From CALCHA01 sp035548175 (lineage in GTDB: Bacteria; Planctomycetota; Phycisphaerae; WQYP01), in the NCBI GenBank assembly GCA_035548175.1, contig DASZTO010000057.1:62001-126000 (forward strand): 64,000 nt of DNA, in the 5' to 3' direction. A program made the position numbers and the translations under genes. The notes below the pieces were generated by a model, which saw only the letters and a program-made list of their open reading frames with translations, did not search any database and was not told the origin of the DNA. This document shows positions 18,152 to 26,273 of the stretch, in pieces; position 1 is the first letter of the stretch, and each line of letters starts with the position of its first letter.

Positions 18152-19858
18152 ATGGCACCCCGGCAGGTGGAAAGTCTCACTCTCAACTGGAAGTGGCGCA
18201 TGTTCGATTATCTCAACCTCATCGAGTGGGCCGCGGCGCTCGCTTCGCTCCTCATCTGGGCTCGCTTCTCGACCTTCGTCAGCGAAGACATCAACAAGAA
18301 CCTCGTCAAACAGAAGGAAGTCCCCTGGAACCTCGGCGTCATGGGAATTCTTTTCCTCATGTTCATCGTCTGGGTCTCCATGCCCTCCTTCTGGATCGCA
18401 CTCCCGCTCAACCTCATCATCGTGGGCGCGTTCATCGCCATCTACTGGAAAGTCCGCGTCGAAGCCCTCGGCCCCGTCGAGGGACACCTCCTCAAAGGCT
18501 TCATGGCCTCCATGAAGGCTCGCCAGGAAAAGAGCGCCCTCCGCAAAAACGCCGCCCAGGCCCAGTTGATGTACTTCAAGAAAAACGATCAGCAGTTTCC
18601 CCTTCCCCGCGCCGATGAGCCCCTCGCCGCGGGTCTCGCCGCCGGAGACCAGCTGATGATCGCCGCCATCAACCGCCGCGCCGAACTCGTCGAGCTGGCT
18701 CCCACCGACGCGGGCTATAGCTGCATCATGATCACCGACGGCTTCCCCTCCCCTCAACCCGCACAGACGCGCCAGACCGGCGAAGCCGCCATCCAATTCT
18801 TCAAAACCCTCGCCGGCCTCTCGCTGGAAGAACGCCGCAAACCCCAGATGGGCCTCTTCAAAACCCGCGACCCGGAAGGCCTCGCCACCACCTGGACCGT
18901 CCGCACCTCCGGGTCCACCGCCGGCGAACGCGTCAGCCTCTCCGCCAACGAGAAGAGCCAGTGGGAATTCAAGCTCGACGCCATCGGCCTGAGCACCGAC
19001 CAGCTCGCCCAGCTCAAGACCCTCACCTCCGATACCAAGGGCGTTGTCGTTGTCGCCGCTCCGAAGGGCCACGGCCGCACCTCCACCCTCTACGCCCTGA
19101 TCCGCGGCCACGACGCCTTCACGAATTCCATCTACATGCTCGAAACGACACCCCAGGCCGATATCGAAGGCGTTTCCGTCATCAAGTTCGAGCCCACCGG
19201 CGACACCTCCTACGCCAAAGTGCTCGCATCGACCATCTTGAAAGACCCCACCATCCTCATGGCCGCCGATGTCAACGACGCCGCCGCCGCCGACCAGGTG
19301 GTCCGTTTCGCCACCGAAGGCCGCGTTTACGTCGGCCTCTCCGCCGTCGACAGCTTCGCCGGCCTCGAACGCTGGCTCGCCATGGTCACCGACCGCGAAC
19401 AGGCCGTCGACACCATCCGGGCCGTCGTCGCCGAACGCCTCGTTCGCATGCTCTGCCCCACCTGCAAAACCCCCTATCAGGCCGATGAGGCCACCCTCAA
19501 ACGCCTCAATCTCCCAATCGGCAAAAATATCCAGGCCTTCAAAGCCAACACCGGCGCCATCCTCGACAAAAAGGGCAACAAAATCATGTGCCCCGATTGC
19601 GGCGGCGTCGGCTTCCGCGGACGCACCGGCATCTTTGAGGTGCTTATCGTCACCGATGAAATGCGCAAAGCGCTCGCCGCCAACGCCAACGTCACTCAGC
19701 TCAAAGCCATCGCCCGCAAACAGAATATGATCCTCCTCGTCGAGCACGGCATCCGCAAATTCGCCGCCGGCATCACCGCCATCAACGAGGTCACCCGTGT
19801 CGTCGGCGAAAAAAGCGCTCCCGCACAGCGAGGCAAAGGCGCCCCGGTCAAAAAATAA
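18152..19858 (+). CDS. Membrane-anchored PilB/GspE relative with degraded nucleotide-binding motifs
   Basis: A 568-residue protein with two hydrophobic segments near the N-terminus (about residues 20-40 and 65-95), then a region that follows the PilB/GspE C-terminal fold. The P-loop reads APKGHGRTSTLYAL where functional PilB has GPTGSGKTTTLYAL, so the Walker A Lys is Arg. The Walker B equivalent reads DPTILMAADVND instead of DPDIVLVGEIRD, and the Asp and His boxes are not recognisable. The late zinc-binding tetra-Cys (CPTC and CPDC) and the GFRGRTGIFEVL segment remain. It is most likely an inactive or weakly active ATPase anchored in the membrane, possibly a structural or regulatory subunit for the PilT/PilB neighbours. 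An internal ATG at 18200 is an alternative start. Confidence 0.8.
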   Translation: MAPRQVESLTLNWKWRMFDYLNLIEWAAALASLLIWARFSTFVSEDINKNLVKQKEVPWNLGVMGILFLMFIVWVSMPSFWIALPLNLIIVGAFIAIYWKVRVEALGPVEGHLLKGFMASMKARQEKSALRKNAAQAQLMYFKKNDQQFPLPRADEPLAAGLAAGDQLMIAAINRRAELVELAPTDAGYSCIMITDGFPSPQPAQTRQTGEAAIQFFKTLAGLSLEERRKPQMGLFKTRDPEGLATTWTVRTSGSTAGERVSLSANEKSQWEFKLDAIGLSTDQLAQLKTLTSDTKGVVVVAAPKGHGRTSTLYALIRGHDAFTNSIYMLETTPQADIEGVSVIKFEPTGDTSYAKVLASTILKDPTILMAADVNDAAAADQVVRFATEGRVYVGLSAVDSFAGLERWLAMVTDREQAVDTIRAVVAERLVRMLCPTCKTPYQADEATLKRLNLPIGKNIQAFKANTGAILDKKGNKIMCPDCGGVGFRGRTGIFEVLIVTDEMRKALAANANVTQLKAIARKQNMILLVEHGIRKFAAGITAINEVTRVVGEKSAPAQRGKGAPVKK

Positions 19859-19908
19859 CCCACGGTCTGCGTTCCCCTGTCCCCTTCTTCACACCACCCT
19901 GGTGATCT

Positions 19909-21573
19909 ATGATTTTCGATGGCATCGTCCTCCTCTTCATCCTCATCATGACCTCCTACCTGGCTACCCAGGGCACCCTTTCCGCCCTCTGGACGCTCAT
20001 CTCCGCCAGCTTCGCCTCCCTCGTGGCCATGGGCACCTTCGAAACCCTGGCCTTCACCATCGCCAAATGGAAGCCCGATTACTCCCGCGGCCTGGCTTTC
20101 CTCGCCATCTTTCTCGTCGCCTTCCTCATCTGCAAACTCCTCGGCGACAACCTCGTCACCAAAAATATCCGCCTGCCCAAGGGCGTCGATCGCGGCGTGG
20201 GCGCTCTCTTCGGGTTCCTGACCGGCCTCATCGCCGTCGGCACGTCAGTCCTCGGCGTCCAGATGCTCCCCCTGCCCACCGCCCTCCTGGGTTACGACCG
20301 CTTCGGTACTCCCGAGCGCATGCAGGGCGACACCCCGGGCGTCGCCGCCGAACCCAAAAATCTCTGGCTCGCACCGGAAGCCTTCACCATGAAGTTCTGG
20401 GACCTCGCTTCCGGCCGCGGACTCGGCGGCGCTCGTGAGTTCGCCTCCGTCCACCCCAACCTCGCCACCGAATCCTACGGCTACCGCAACGTCGTCCAGT
20501 ATGGCCAGGGTGAAACCCTCGCCGGCGGCCTCACCGCCACCGCCGCTTACCTCATTCCCCCCACCGACACCGCCCTCATGAAACGCTACGGCATCCAGGA
20601 GGGCAAGCAGGGCTACATCGTGCGCTGCGAAATCGAAGGCGGCGCCGACGGCGATGCCATGTTCCGCCTCTCTGATTCGGAAATCCGCCTCGTCACCGAC
20701 AAAAACAAGGATTATTACCCCATCGGCTACCTCGAGGGCGGCACCACCTTCACCCCCCTGAAACTCACCAATGGCAACGTCGTCGACGACGAGCCCAGCG
20801 GCAAGGACATCAACGATTGGGTTTTCCAGATTGGCCCCGGCGAGAAGCCCACCGTCGTCGAGGTCAAAGGCCTCGCCCGCGCGGACCTCAATGACCTCCC
20901 CAGCGACAAGCCCCTCACCGCTCTCGCGGTCGGCGTCTATCCCCACCACGACTACAAAAAGACCGAAGGCACCGTCACCGTCACCGTCGAGGGCACCGGG
21001 AACGTCCCCATGTCCGACGTTCAGGTCCTGCTCTGCCGCACCACCATCACCCGCGGCGATTTCGGTCCCATCATCAAGCCCTCCTACCAGAAGACTCTCG
21101 ATGTCATCTCCGCTTACAACGCCGACAACACCGAGTGGAAGGACCCGCCCCCCGCGCACACCTATTACCCGCTCGGCGCCTTCACAAACGCACAGCGTCA
21201 GATGCGGGAGGCTTATGGCGCGGCGCCCGATTATTCCATCAGCCTCCGTGATCAGCTCCCCCACATGTACACCGCCAATTCTCCCAACAGCATCAGCAAC
21301 GGTGCCGGGATCCTCGAAAACTTCACCAAAACCGTGGTCATCCCCACGCTCCTCAACTCCACCGGCAGCACCGTCATCACGCAGGGCACTACCGATGCCT
21401 CCGGAAAGGTCACCCTCCAGCACTGCCCCAAGGGCGGATGGGTCGTCTTCGCCGGCGTCAAATCCGGAAACGATTTCTACATGTGGTGCGCCAACGTCGA
21501 CGTCCAGCCCAAACAGGACACCCCCAAGAGCCTCGCCCCCGGCGGCGCCGATTTCAAATTCCCCGCGCCCTGA
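19909..21573 (+). CDS. CvpA-like membrane protein with a large C-terminal domain
   Basis: The first 130 residues contain four hydrophobic segments arranged as in the CvpA (colicin V production) family, including a GVDRGVGALFGFLTGLIAVG segment that resembles its conserved third and fourth helices. The remaining roughly 420 residues form a soluble region with no family I can name, rich in aromatic and Asp/Gly residues and likely outside the membrane. CvpA proteins are normally only about 160-200 residues, so this is an unusual extension. It lies 50 bp downstream of the degenerate ATPase on the same strand and is probably co-transcribed with it. Function unknown. Confidence 0.65.
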   Translation: MIFDGIVLLFILIMTSYLATQGTLSALWTLISASFASLVAMGTFETLAFTIAKWKPDYSRGLAFLAIFLVAFLICKLLGDNLVTKNIRLPKGVDRGVGALFGFLTGLIAVGTSVLGVQMLPLPTALLGYDRFGTPERMQGDTPGVAAEPKNLWLAPEAFTMKFWDLASGRGLGGAREFASVHPNLATESYGYRNVVQYGQGETLAGGLTATAAYLIPPTDTALMKRYGIQEGKQGYIVRCEIEGGADGDAMFRLSDSEIRLVTDKNKDYYPIGYLEGGTTFTPLKLTNGNVVDDEPSGKDINDWVFQIGPGEKPTVVEVKGLARADLNDLPSDKPLTALAVGVYPHHDYKKTEGTVTVTVEGTGNVPMSDVQVLLCRTTITRGDFGPIIKPSYQKTLDVISAYNADNTEWKDPPPAHTYYPLGAFTNAQRQMREAYGAAPDYSISLRDQLPHMYTANSPNSISNGAGILENFTKTVVIPTLLNSTGSTVITQGTTDASGKVTLQHCPKGGWVVFAGVKSGNDFYMWCANVDVQPKQDTPKSLAPGGADFKFPAP

Positions 21574-21585
21574 GCCTCCCAGACC

Positions 21586-21615
21586 TTGACCGCACCCGCG
21601 CAACCATCCTATAAC
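21586..21615 (+). promoter_or_regulatory. Promoter of the superoxide dismutase gene
   Basis: TTGACC and TATAAC are separated by 18 nt. The predicted transcription start (about 21622) is directly followed by the strong hairpin at 21625-21668, so that hairpin would form at the 5' end of the mRNA. Confidence 0.65.
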
Positions 21616-21624
21616 CAACCTTTC

Positions 21625-21668
21625 GCCCCGAACCCCGGGGCCGTCGCGCGACGGCCCGCCTTCGGGGC
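21625..21668 (+). promoter_or_regulatory. Nested 5'-leader hairpin before superoxide dismutase
   Basis: The outer stem GCCCCGAA/TTCGGGGC encloses an inner stem GGCCGTCG/CGACGGCC. It lies between the predicted start site and the dismutase ATG. It could stabilise the mRNA 5' end or, with the weak T-rich stretch after it, terminate read-through from the upstream gene. Confidence 0.6.
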
Positions 21669-21695
21669 GCCCCGTCCTTTTCCTGGGGATTGATC

Positions 21696-22343
21696 ATGCC
21701 TGCCACTCTCCCGCCTTTGCCCTACGAGCCCTCCGCCCTTGAACCCGTCATCGACACCGCCACCATGCAGATCCACCATGGCAAGCACCACCAGGCCTAC
21801 GTCAACAATTTCAACAACGCCGTCGCCTCCAAGCCCGACCTCGCCAACAAGTCCGCTGAAGACTTGATCCGCAATCTCGGCTCTGTCCCCGAAGACATCC
21901 GCACCGCCGTCCGAAACAACGGCGGCGGCCACGTCAACCACTCCCTCTTCTGGACCCTCCTGGCTCCCAAAGGCAATGGCGGCGGCGGCGAACCCTCCGG
22001 TCCCCTCGCCGACGCCATCAAGTCCGCCTTCGGCTCCTTCGCCGACTTCAAAACCAAGTTCCAGGATGCCGGCGGAAAACGCTTCGGCAGCGGATGGGCC
22101 TGGCTGATCGCCAAGGATGGCAAATTGGCGATCACCTCCACCGCGAACCAGGACAACCCCATCATGCCTGAGAGCGTCCTCGCCCCCACCGGCGCCGCCA
22201 CCGGCACGCCCATTCTCGGCGTCGACGTCTGGGAGCACGCCTACTACCTGAAATATCAGAACAAACGCCCCGATTATCTCGCCGCCATCTGGGACGTCAT
22301 CAACTGGAAGCGCGCCGCCGAACTCTTCAGCGCCGCCAAGTAG
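21696..22343 (+). CDS. Superoxide dismutase (Fe/Mn)
   Basis: Disproportionates superoxide to hydrogen peroxide and oxygen. The 215-residue protein has all four metal ligands: His in MQIHHGKHHQAYVNN, His in NHSLFW, and Asp and His in GVDVWEHAYYLKY. The outer-sphere residues look normal, including the Glu of WEHAYY that bridges subunits. A short Gly-rich insert sits near residue 94. No signal peptide is visible, so it is cytosolic. The start is the ATG at 21696, 7 nt after GGGG. It lies inside the pilus-ATPase cluster, convergent with a second divergent dismutase. Metal choice cannot be read from sequence. Confidence 0.95.
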   Translation: MPATLPPLPYEPSALEPVIDTATMQIHHGKHHQAYVNNFNNAVASKPDLANKSAEDLIRNLGSVPEDIRTAVRNNGGGHVNHSLFWTLLAPKGNGGGGEPSGPLADAIKSAFGSFADFKTKFQDAGGKRFGSGWAWLIAKDGKLAITSTANQDNPIMPESVLAPTGAATGTPILGVDVWEHAYYLKYQNKRPDYLAAIWDVINWKRAAELFSAAK

Positions 22344-22390
22344 AGCGCCCCGCCTCCACACTTTGGCACTCGGTTCTGATTCCGTAGCGG

Positions 22391-22993
22391 TCAGAAGGAC
22401 CGGCTCTGCGCCGCCTCAAACCGCTGCCCGATCCGCCCCCAGTTCAAACACGCCACCACCGCGTCCACGTACGCCCCCTTGTTCTCGCCAAAATCGTACA
22501 AATACGCGTGCCCGTACAGGTCGATCGCCAGGATCGGCGCCGCATTCCACACCGGCATGCCGTTACGCGCCCCGGAGTAGTTGAACAGGTGCCCGTAGTC
22601 CAGGTCATACGCCGTCCACGCCCAGCCCGCCCCGGCGATCGCCGTTTGCCTCAAGTCCGACAGAAACTGCCCGAACCCGCCAAACGCCCCCGTGATCGCC
22701 TCCCCCAGCGCCCCGCCCGGCGCCCGCGACTCCCCCGCCAGCCCCAGCACGTCAAAAAACAGCTCGTGGTTCTTCACCGCCCCCAGCGCAAAGGTCAAAT
22801 CCACCTTCACGCTCTCCACATCCGCCCCCGCTTCCGCCGCGCCCGCCCGCTGCAGACGCCCCAGCGACGCCGCCAGCTGGTTGTACCGCTCCACGTACCC
22901 CGCATACAGCCGCAGGTGCTCGGTCATGCAGCCCGGGCTGACCACGTCAAGCTGCGAAAGCTGGCTGAATGTACGCGGTTGAATCGGCTTCAT
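22391..22993 (-). CDS. Divergent Fe/Mn superoxide dismutase paralogue
   Basis: A 200-residue relative of the neighbouring dismutase, convergent with it. Ligand positions are kept: His in MTEHLRLYAGYV, His in KNHELFF, and Asp and His in AIDLYGHAYLYDF. Second-shell residues differ. The HHGKHHQAYV block is reduced, FW becomes FF, and the subunit-bridging Glu of the DVWEH motif is Gly (DLYGH). It can probably still bind a metal, but dimer packing and activity are uncertain. The start at 22993 follows GGGAGGA closely. It may be a superoxide dismutase of altered properties or a metal protein with another role. Confidence 0.8.
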   Translation of the reverse strand: MKPIQPRTFSQLSQLDVVSPGCMTEHLRLYAGYVERYNQLAASLGRLQRAGAAEAGADVESVKVDLTFALGAVKNHELFFDVLGLAGESRAPGGALGEAITGAFGGFGQFLSDLRQTAIAGAGWAWTAYDLDYGHLFNYSGARNGMPVWNAAPILAIDLYGHAYLYDFGENKGAYVDAVVACLNWGRIGQRFEAAQSRSF

Positions 22994-23112
22994 AGTCCTC
23001 CCGGAGCAATCCCCGGCGAGTGTATTTCCTGCCCCCCGCAACGGTCAAACCCCGCTCCCCCGACCTCTCCGAAACCCACCTCGCACCCTCCGCCCAACCT
23101 CAAGATTCCACC

Positions 23113-23142
23113 TTGACCCCGCCTCAGATCGTTCCGTAAGAT
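23113..23142 (+). promoter_or_regulatory. Promoter of the pilB-pilT-pilB run
   Basis: TTGACC and TAAGAT are 18 nt apart. The predicted start leaves a leader of about 140 nt before the first PilB gene. The leader holds no obvious gene. Confidence 0.6.
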
Positions 23143-23289
23143 AAGTCAGATGATGGCGTTCCACAGACTCGCTGCGCGTCACCATTCCAGTACAGTGTAA
23201 GTGACATCCAGCCGGCGATCGGGCCGATGCTCGCCTTCGCGGATTTCCATCCGCACGGCGCGCCGCCCCGACGCCACAACGAGGTGGTC

Positions 23290-25005
23290 ATGGCGCGGAA
23301 ACGAAGCGAAATTACCGAAATTCTCCGGGAAATGGGCTCCCTCAAGCCTGCCGATGCACAAAAGGCCCAGGATGAGGCCGCCAAAACCCGCAAACCCCTG
23401 CACGAAGTCGTCCTCGACCTCAAGCTCGCCTCCGAGGAGGAGGTCACCAAGGCTCTGGCCATGCAGTACGACATGGAGTACATCGACCTCGACAAAAGCG
23501 CCATGGCCACCGCCAACGTCAACCTCATCCCCCCGGACCTCATCAAAAAACACCAGGTGCTCCCCCTCGAAAAACGCGATGGCGTGCTCCGCATCGTCGT
23601 CGGGGATCCCACCGACATCGACACCATCGACGCCCTCAAATTCCGCCTCAACACCAAAATCGAAACCTGCCTCGGCGTCAAAAGCAAAATCCAGCACCAG
23701 ATCGAACGCATGTTCTCCGCCGAAAAAGCCTCCATCGACGAAGCCGTCCGGCGCGTCAGCTCCATCGACCGCGGCGCTTCCATGGACCGCGGCACATCCA
23801 TCGACGTCAAATCCCTCGGCGACGACGCCCCCATCATCAAGCTCGTCACCGCTCTCATCGCCGAAGCCGTCAAAACCCGCGCTTCCGATATTCACATCGA
23901 GCCCATGAAAGACCGCGTCCGCGTCCGCTACCGCATCGACGGCGTCTGCGTCGAACGCGACAACATCCCCAAACGCATGCAGGCTCCCGTCCTCGCCCGC
24001 ATCAAGATCATGTCCGGCATGGACATCGCCGAAAAACGGCTCCCCCAGGACGGCCGCATCAAGCTCGCCGTCGATGACAAGCCCGTCGATTTCCGCGTCT
24101 CCACCCTTCCCGGTTACCACGGCGAATCCTGCGTCCTGCGTATTCTCCGCCCCGACAGCGTCAAGATCGGCATCCAGTCCATGGGCTTCGAAGAGGAAGA
24201 TTACAACAAGTTCAAACGCATCATCGCCCGACCCAACGGCATCTTCCTCGTCACCGGGCCCACCGGCTCCGGTAAAACCACCACCCTCTACGGCGCTCTG
24301 CAGGAACTCAACAAGCCCGACCGCAAAATCATCACCGCCGAAGACCCCGTCGAATACAACTTCGCCGGCATCAACCAGTGCCAGGTCAAGGAGCAGATCG
24401 GCCTTTCCTTCGCCAAAATCCTCCGCTCGATGCTCCGCCAGGCCCCCAACATCATCCTCGTCGGTGAAATCCGCGACCTCGAAGTCGCAGAAGTCGCCAT
24501 CCAGGCCGCTCTCACCGGCCACCTCGTTTTCTCCACCCTGCACACCAATGACGCCCCCTCCGCCATCACCCGTCTCATCGATATGGGCGTCAAACCCTTC
24601 CTCGTCGCCTCCTCCATCCAGGCCGTCATGGCGCAGCGCCTCATCCGCACCCTCTGCGACAAGTGCAAAGCCCCCGATCCCGAGCCCGACCGCAAATTCC
24701 TCTCCATCCTCGGCCTCACCGACCGCGAGCTCCAGGGCCGAACCCTCATGAAAGCCGTCGGCTGCGGCAACTGCAACGGCACCGGCTACCGCGGCCGTAA
24801 GGGCATCTTCGAAATGATGACCATGAACAACGAAGTCCGCGAGCTCGCCTTCAAACGCGCGCCCTCCAACATCATCCGCAAGGCGGCCCGCGCCAGCGGC
24901 ATGAAAACGCTCCTCGATGATGGCAAAACCAAAATCCTCAACGGTATCACCACCGCCGCCGAAATCGCCCGCGTCACTCAGGCCGAGGGCGTCGTCGCCG
25001 ATTAA
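23290..25005 (+). CDS. PilB/GspE-type assembly ATPase (first copy)
   Basis: Extension/assembly ATPase of a type IV pilus or type II secretion system. The 571-residue protein has the MshEN/GspE_N-type N-terminal domain (about 1-150), the N2 domain with ASDIHIEP, and the core with Walker A GPTGSGKTTTLYGAL, Asp box TAEDPVEY, Walker B NIILVGEIRDLE and His box GHLVFSTLHTNDA. A zinc tetra-Cys motif (CDKC and CGNC) follows. The Walker B start NIILVGE differs slightly from the usual DPDI. I chose the ATG at 23290, 2 nt after GAGGTGG. It is the first of three consecutive secretion-ATPase genes on one strand. Confidence 0.93.
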   Translation: MARKRSEITEILREMGSLKPADAQKAQDEAAKTRKPLHEVVLDLKLASEEEVTKALAMQYDMEYIDLDKSAMATANVNLIPPDLIKKHQVLPLEKRDGVLRIVVGDPTDIDTIDALKFRLNTKIETCLGVKSKIQHQIERMFSAEKASIDEAVRRVSSIDRGASMDRGTSIDVKSLGDDAPIIKLVTALIAEAVKTRASDIHIEPMKDRVRVRYRIDGVCVERDNIPKRMQAPVLARIKIMSGMDIAEKRLPQDGRIKLAVDDKPVDFRVSTLPGYHGESCVLRILRPDSVKIGIQSMGFEEEDYNKFKRIIARPNGIFLVTGPTGSGKTTTLYGALQELNKPDRKIITAEDPVEYNFAGINQCQVKEQIGLSFAKILRSMLRQAPNIILVGEIRDLEVAEVAIQAALTGHLVFSTLHTNDAPSAITRLIDMGVKPFLVASSIQAVMAQRLIRTLCDKCKAPDPEPDRKFLSILGLTDRELQGRTLMKAVGCGNCNGTGYRGRKGIFEMMTMNNEVRELAFKRAPSNIIRKAARASGMKTLLDDGKTKILNGITTAAEIARVTQAEGVVAD

Positions 25006-25068
25006 CCTCTTCCCGCAAGGCGCGTGGCGCTTTGCGCTTCTCCGCAGAATTGTCTTTTAGGGCGTGGT

Positions 25069-26217
25069 ATGTCTGCATTACAAATTGACCGTCTCCTCGA
25101 AACCACCATCAAAAAAGGCGCCTCCGACCTCCATATCTCCGTCGGTCGCCCACCGGTCCTCCGTCTCAACGGCGGCCTCCGAGACCTCGCTACCAAGGTC
25201 CTCGAACCCGACGACACCGTCGCCCTCATGAAAGCCATCACCCCCGATCGCGCCCAGCAGGAACTCCAGGAAATGGGCTCCTGTGACTTCGGCTTCGCCT
25301 TCTCCACCGCCGATGGCTCCACCCGCGCCCGCTTCCGCGTCTCCGTCTTCCGCCAGAAGGGCAACATCGGCATCGTCATGCGCAAAATCCCCTACAAACT
25401 CCTCACCTTCGAACAGATCGGCCTCCCGCCCGCCGTCGAAGAACTCTGCCGCAGGCCCCGCGGACTCTTCCTCGTCACCGGGCCCACCGGCTCCGGCAAA
25501 ACCACCACCCTCGCCTCCATGATCAACTACATCAACATCAACTTCGAACGACACATCATCACCGCCGAAGACCCCCTCGAGTATTACCACGAACACAAAA
25601 AATCCATCATCACCCAGCGCGAAATCGGCGGCGACGTGCCCACCTTCTCCGAAGCCCTCCGCCGCGCTCTCCGCCAGGACCCCGACGTCATCCTCGTCGG
25701 CGAAATGCGCGACCTCGAAACCATCGCCGCCGCCATTCAGGCCGCTGAAACCGGCCACTTGGTCTTCGGCACCCTCCATACCACCGGCGCTGCGGGCACC
25801 ATCAACCGCATCATCGACGCCTTCCCCACCGACCAGCAGGAACAGGTCCGCGTCCAGCTCTCCGGCACACTCCTCGCCGTCCTCTCCCAGGCCCTCTGCC
25901 CCCGCGTCGATACCGATGGCATGATCGCCGCCTATGAATTCATGGTGAACAACCCCGGCATCGCCAACCTCATCCGTGAAAATAAAACCTTCCGTATCGA
26001 CTCCTCCATCCAGACCGGCAAAAAGTTCGGCATGCAGCTCCTCGACGACCACCTCCTCGAACTCTACAACGCCGGCAAAATCTCCGCCGAAGAAGCCGTC
26101 GACAAAGCCCGCCGCCCCGCCGACCTCGCCGAACGCATGGGCGTCGCCCGCAAGCTCAATCGCCCAGACCTCGAAAAAGAAGGCCCCGAAAAGCCCGGCC
26201 CCGGCGGCGCCAAATAA
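25069..26217 (+). CDS. PilT-type retraction ATPase (second copy)
   Basis: A 382-residue PilT homologue. It starts MSALQIDRLLETTIKKGASDLHIS, the standard PilT beginning. The nucleotide site is complete: Walker A GPTGSGKTTTLASM, Asp box TAEDPLEYY, Walker B DPDVILVGEMRDLET and His box GHLVFGTLHTTGA. The C-terminal region includes the family AIRNLIRE-like turn as PGIANLIREN. It is more canonical than the PilT gene at 16.9 kb, which suggests that one copy drives the main pilus and the other is specialised. It lies between the two PilB genes, with 63 and 56 bp gaps. Confidence 0.93.
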   Translation: MSALQIDRLLETTIKKGASDLHISVGRPPVLRLNGGLRDLATKVLEPDDTVALMKAITPDRAQQELQEMGSCDFGFAFSTADGSTRARFRVSVFRQKGNIGIVMRKIPYKLLTFEQIGLPPAVEELCRRPRGLFLVTGPTGSGKTTTLASMINYININFERHIITAEDPLEYYHEHKKSIITQREIGGDVPTFSEALRRALRQDPDVILVGEMRDLETIAAAIQAAETGHLVFGTLHTTGAAGTINRIIDAFPTDQQEQVRVQLSGTLLAVLSQALCPRVDTDGMIAAYEFMVNNPGIANLIRENKTFRIDSSIQTGKKFGMQLLDDHLLELYNAGKISAEEAVDKARRPADLAERMGVARKLNRPDLEKEGPEKPGPGGAK

Positions 26218-26273
26218 CCCACCCCCTTCTTTCGTCATTCGTTTTTTGCATTGCCTTTTTCCTCCGGTGACCC

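Noticed and set aside
16838..19747. Long antisense frame opposite the PilT and pseudo-ATPase genes
   Set aside because: Same reason: shadow of a certain coding strand, Gly/Asp/Val/Ala-rich, no recognisable domain.
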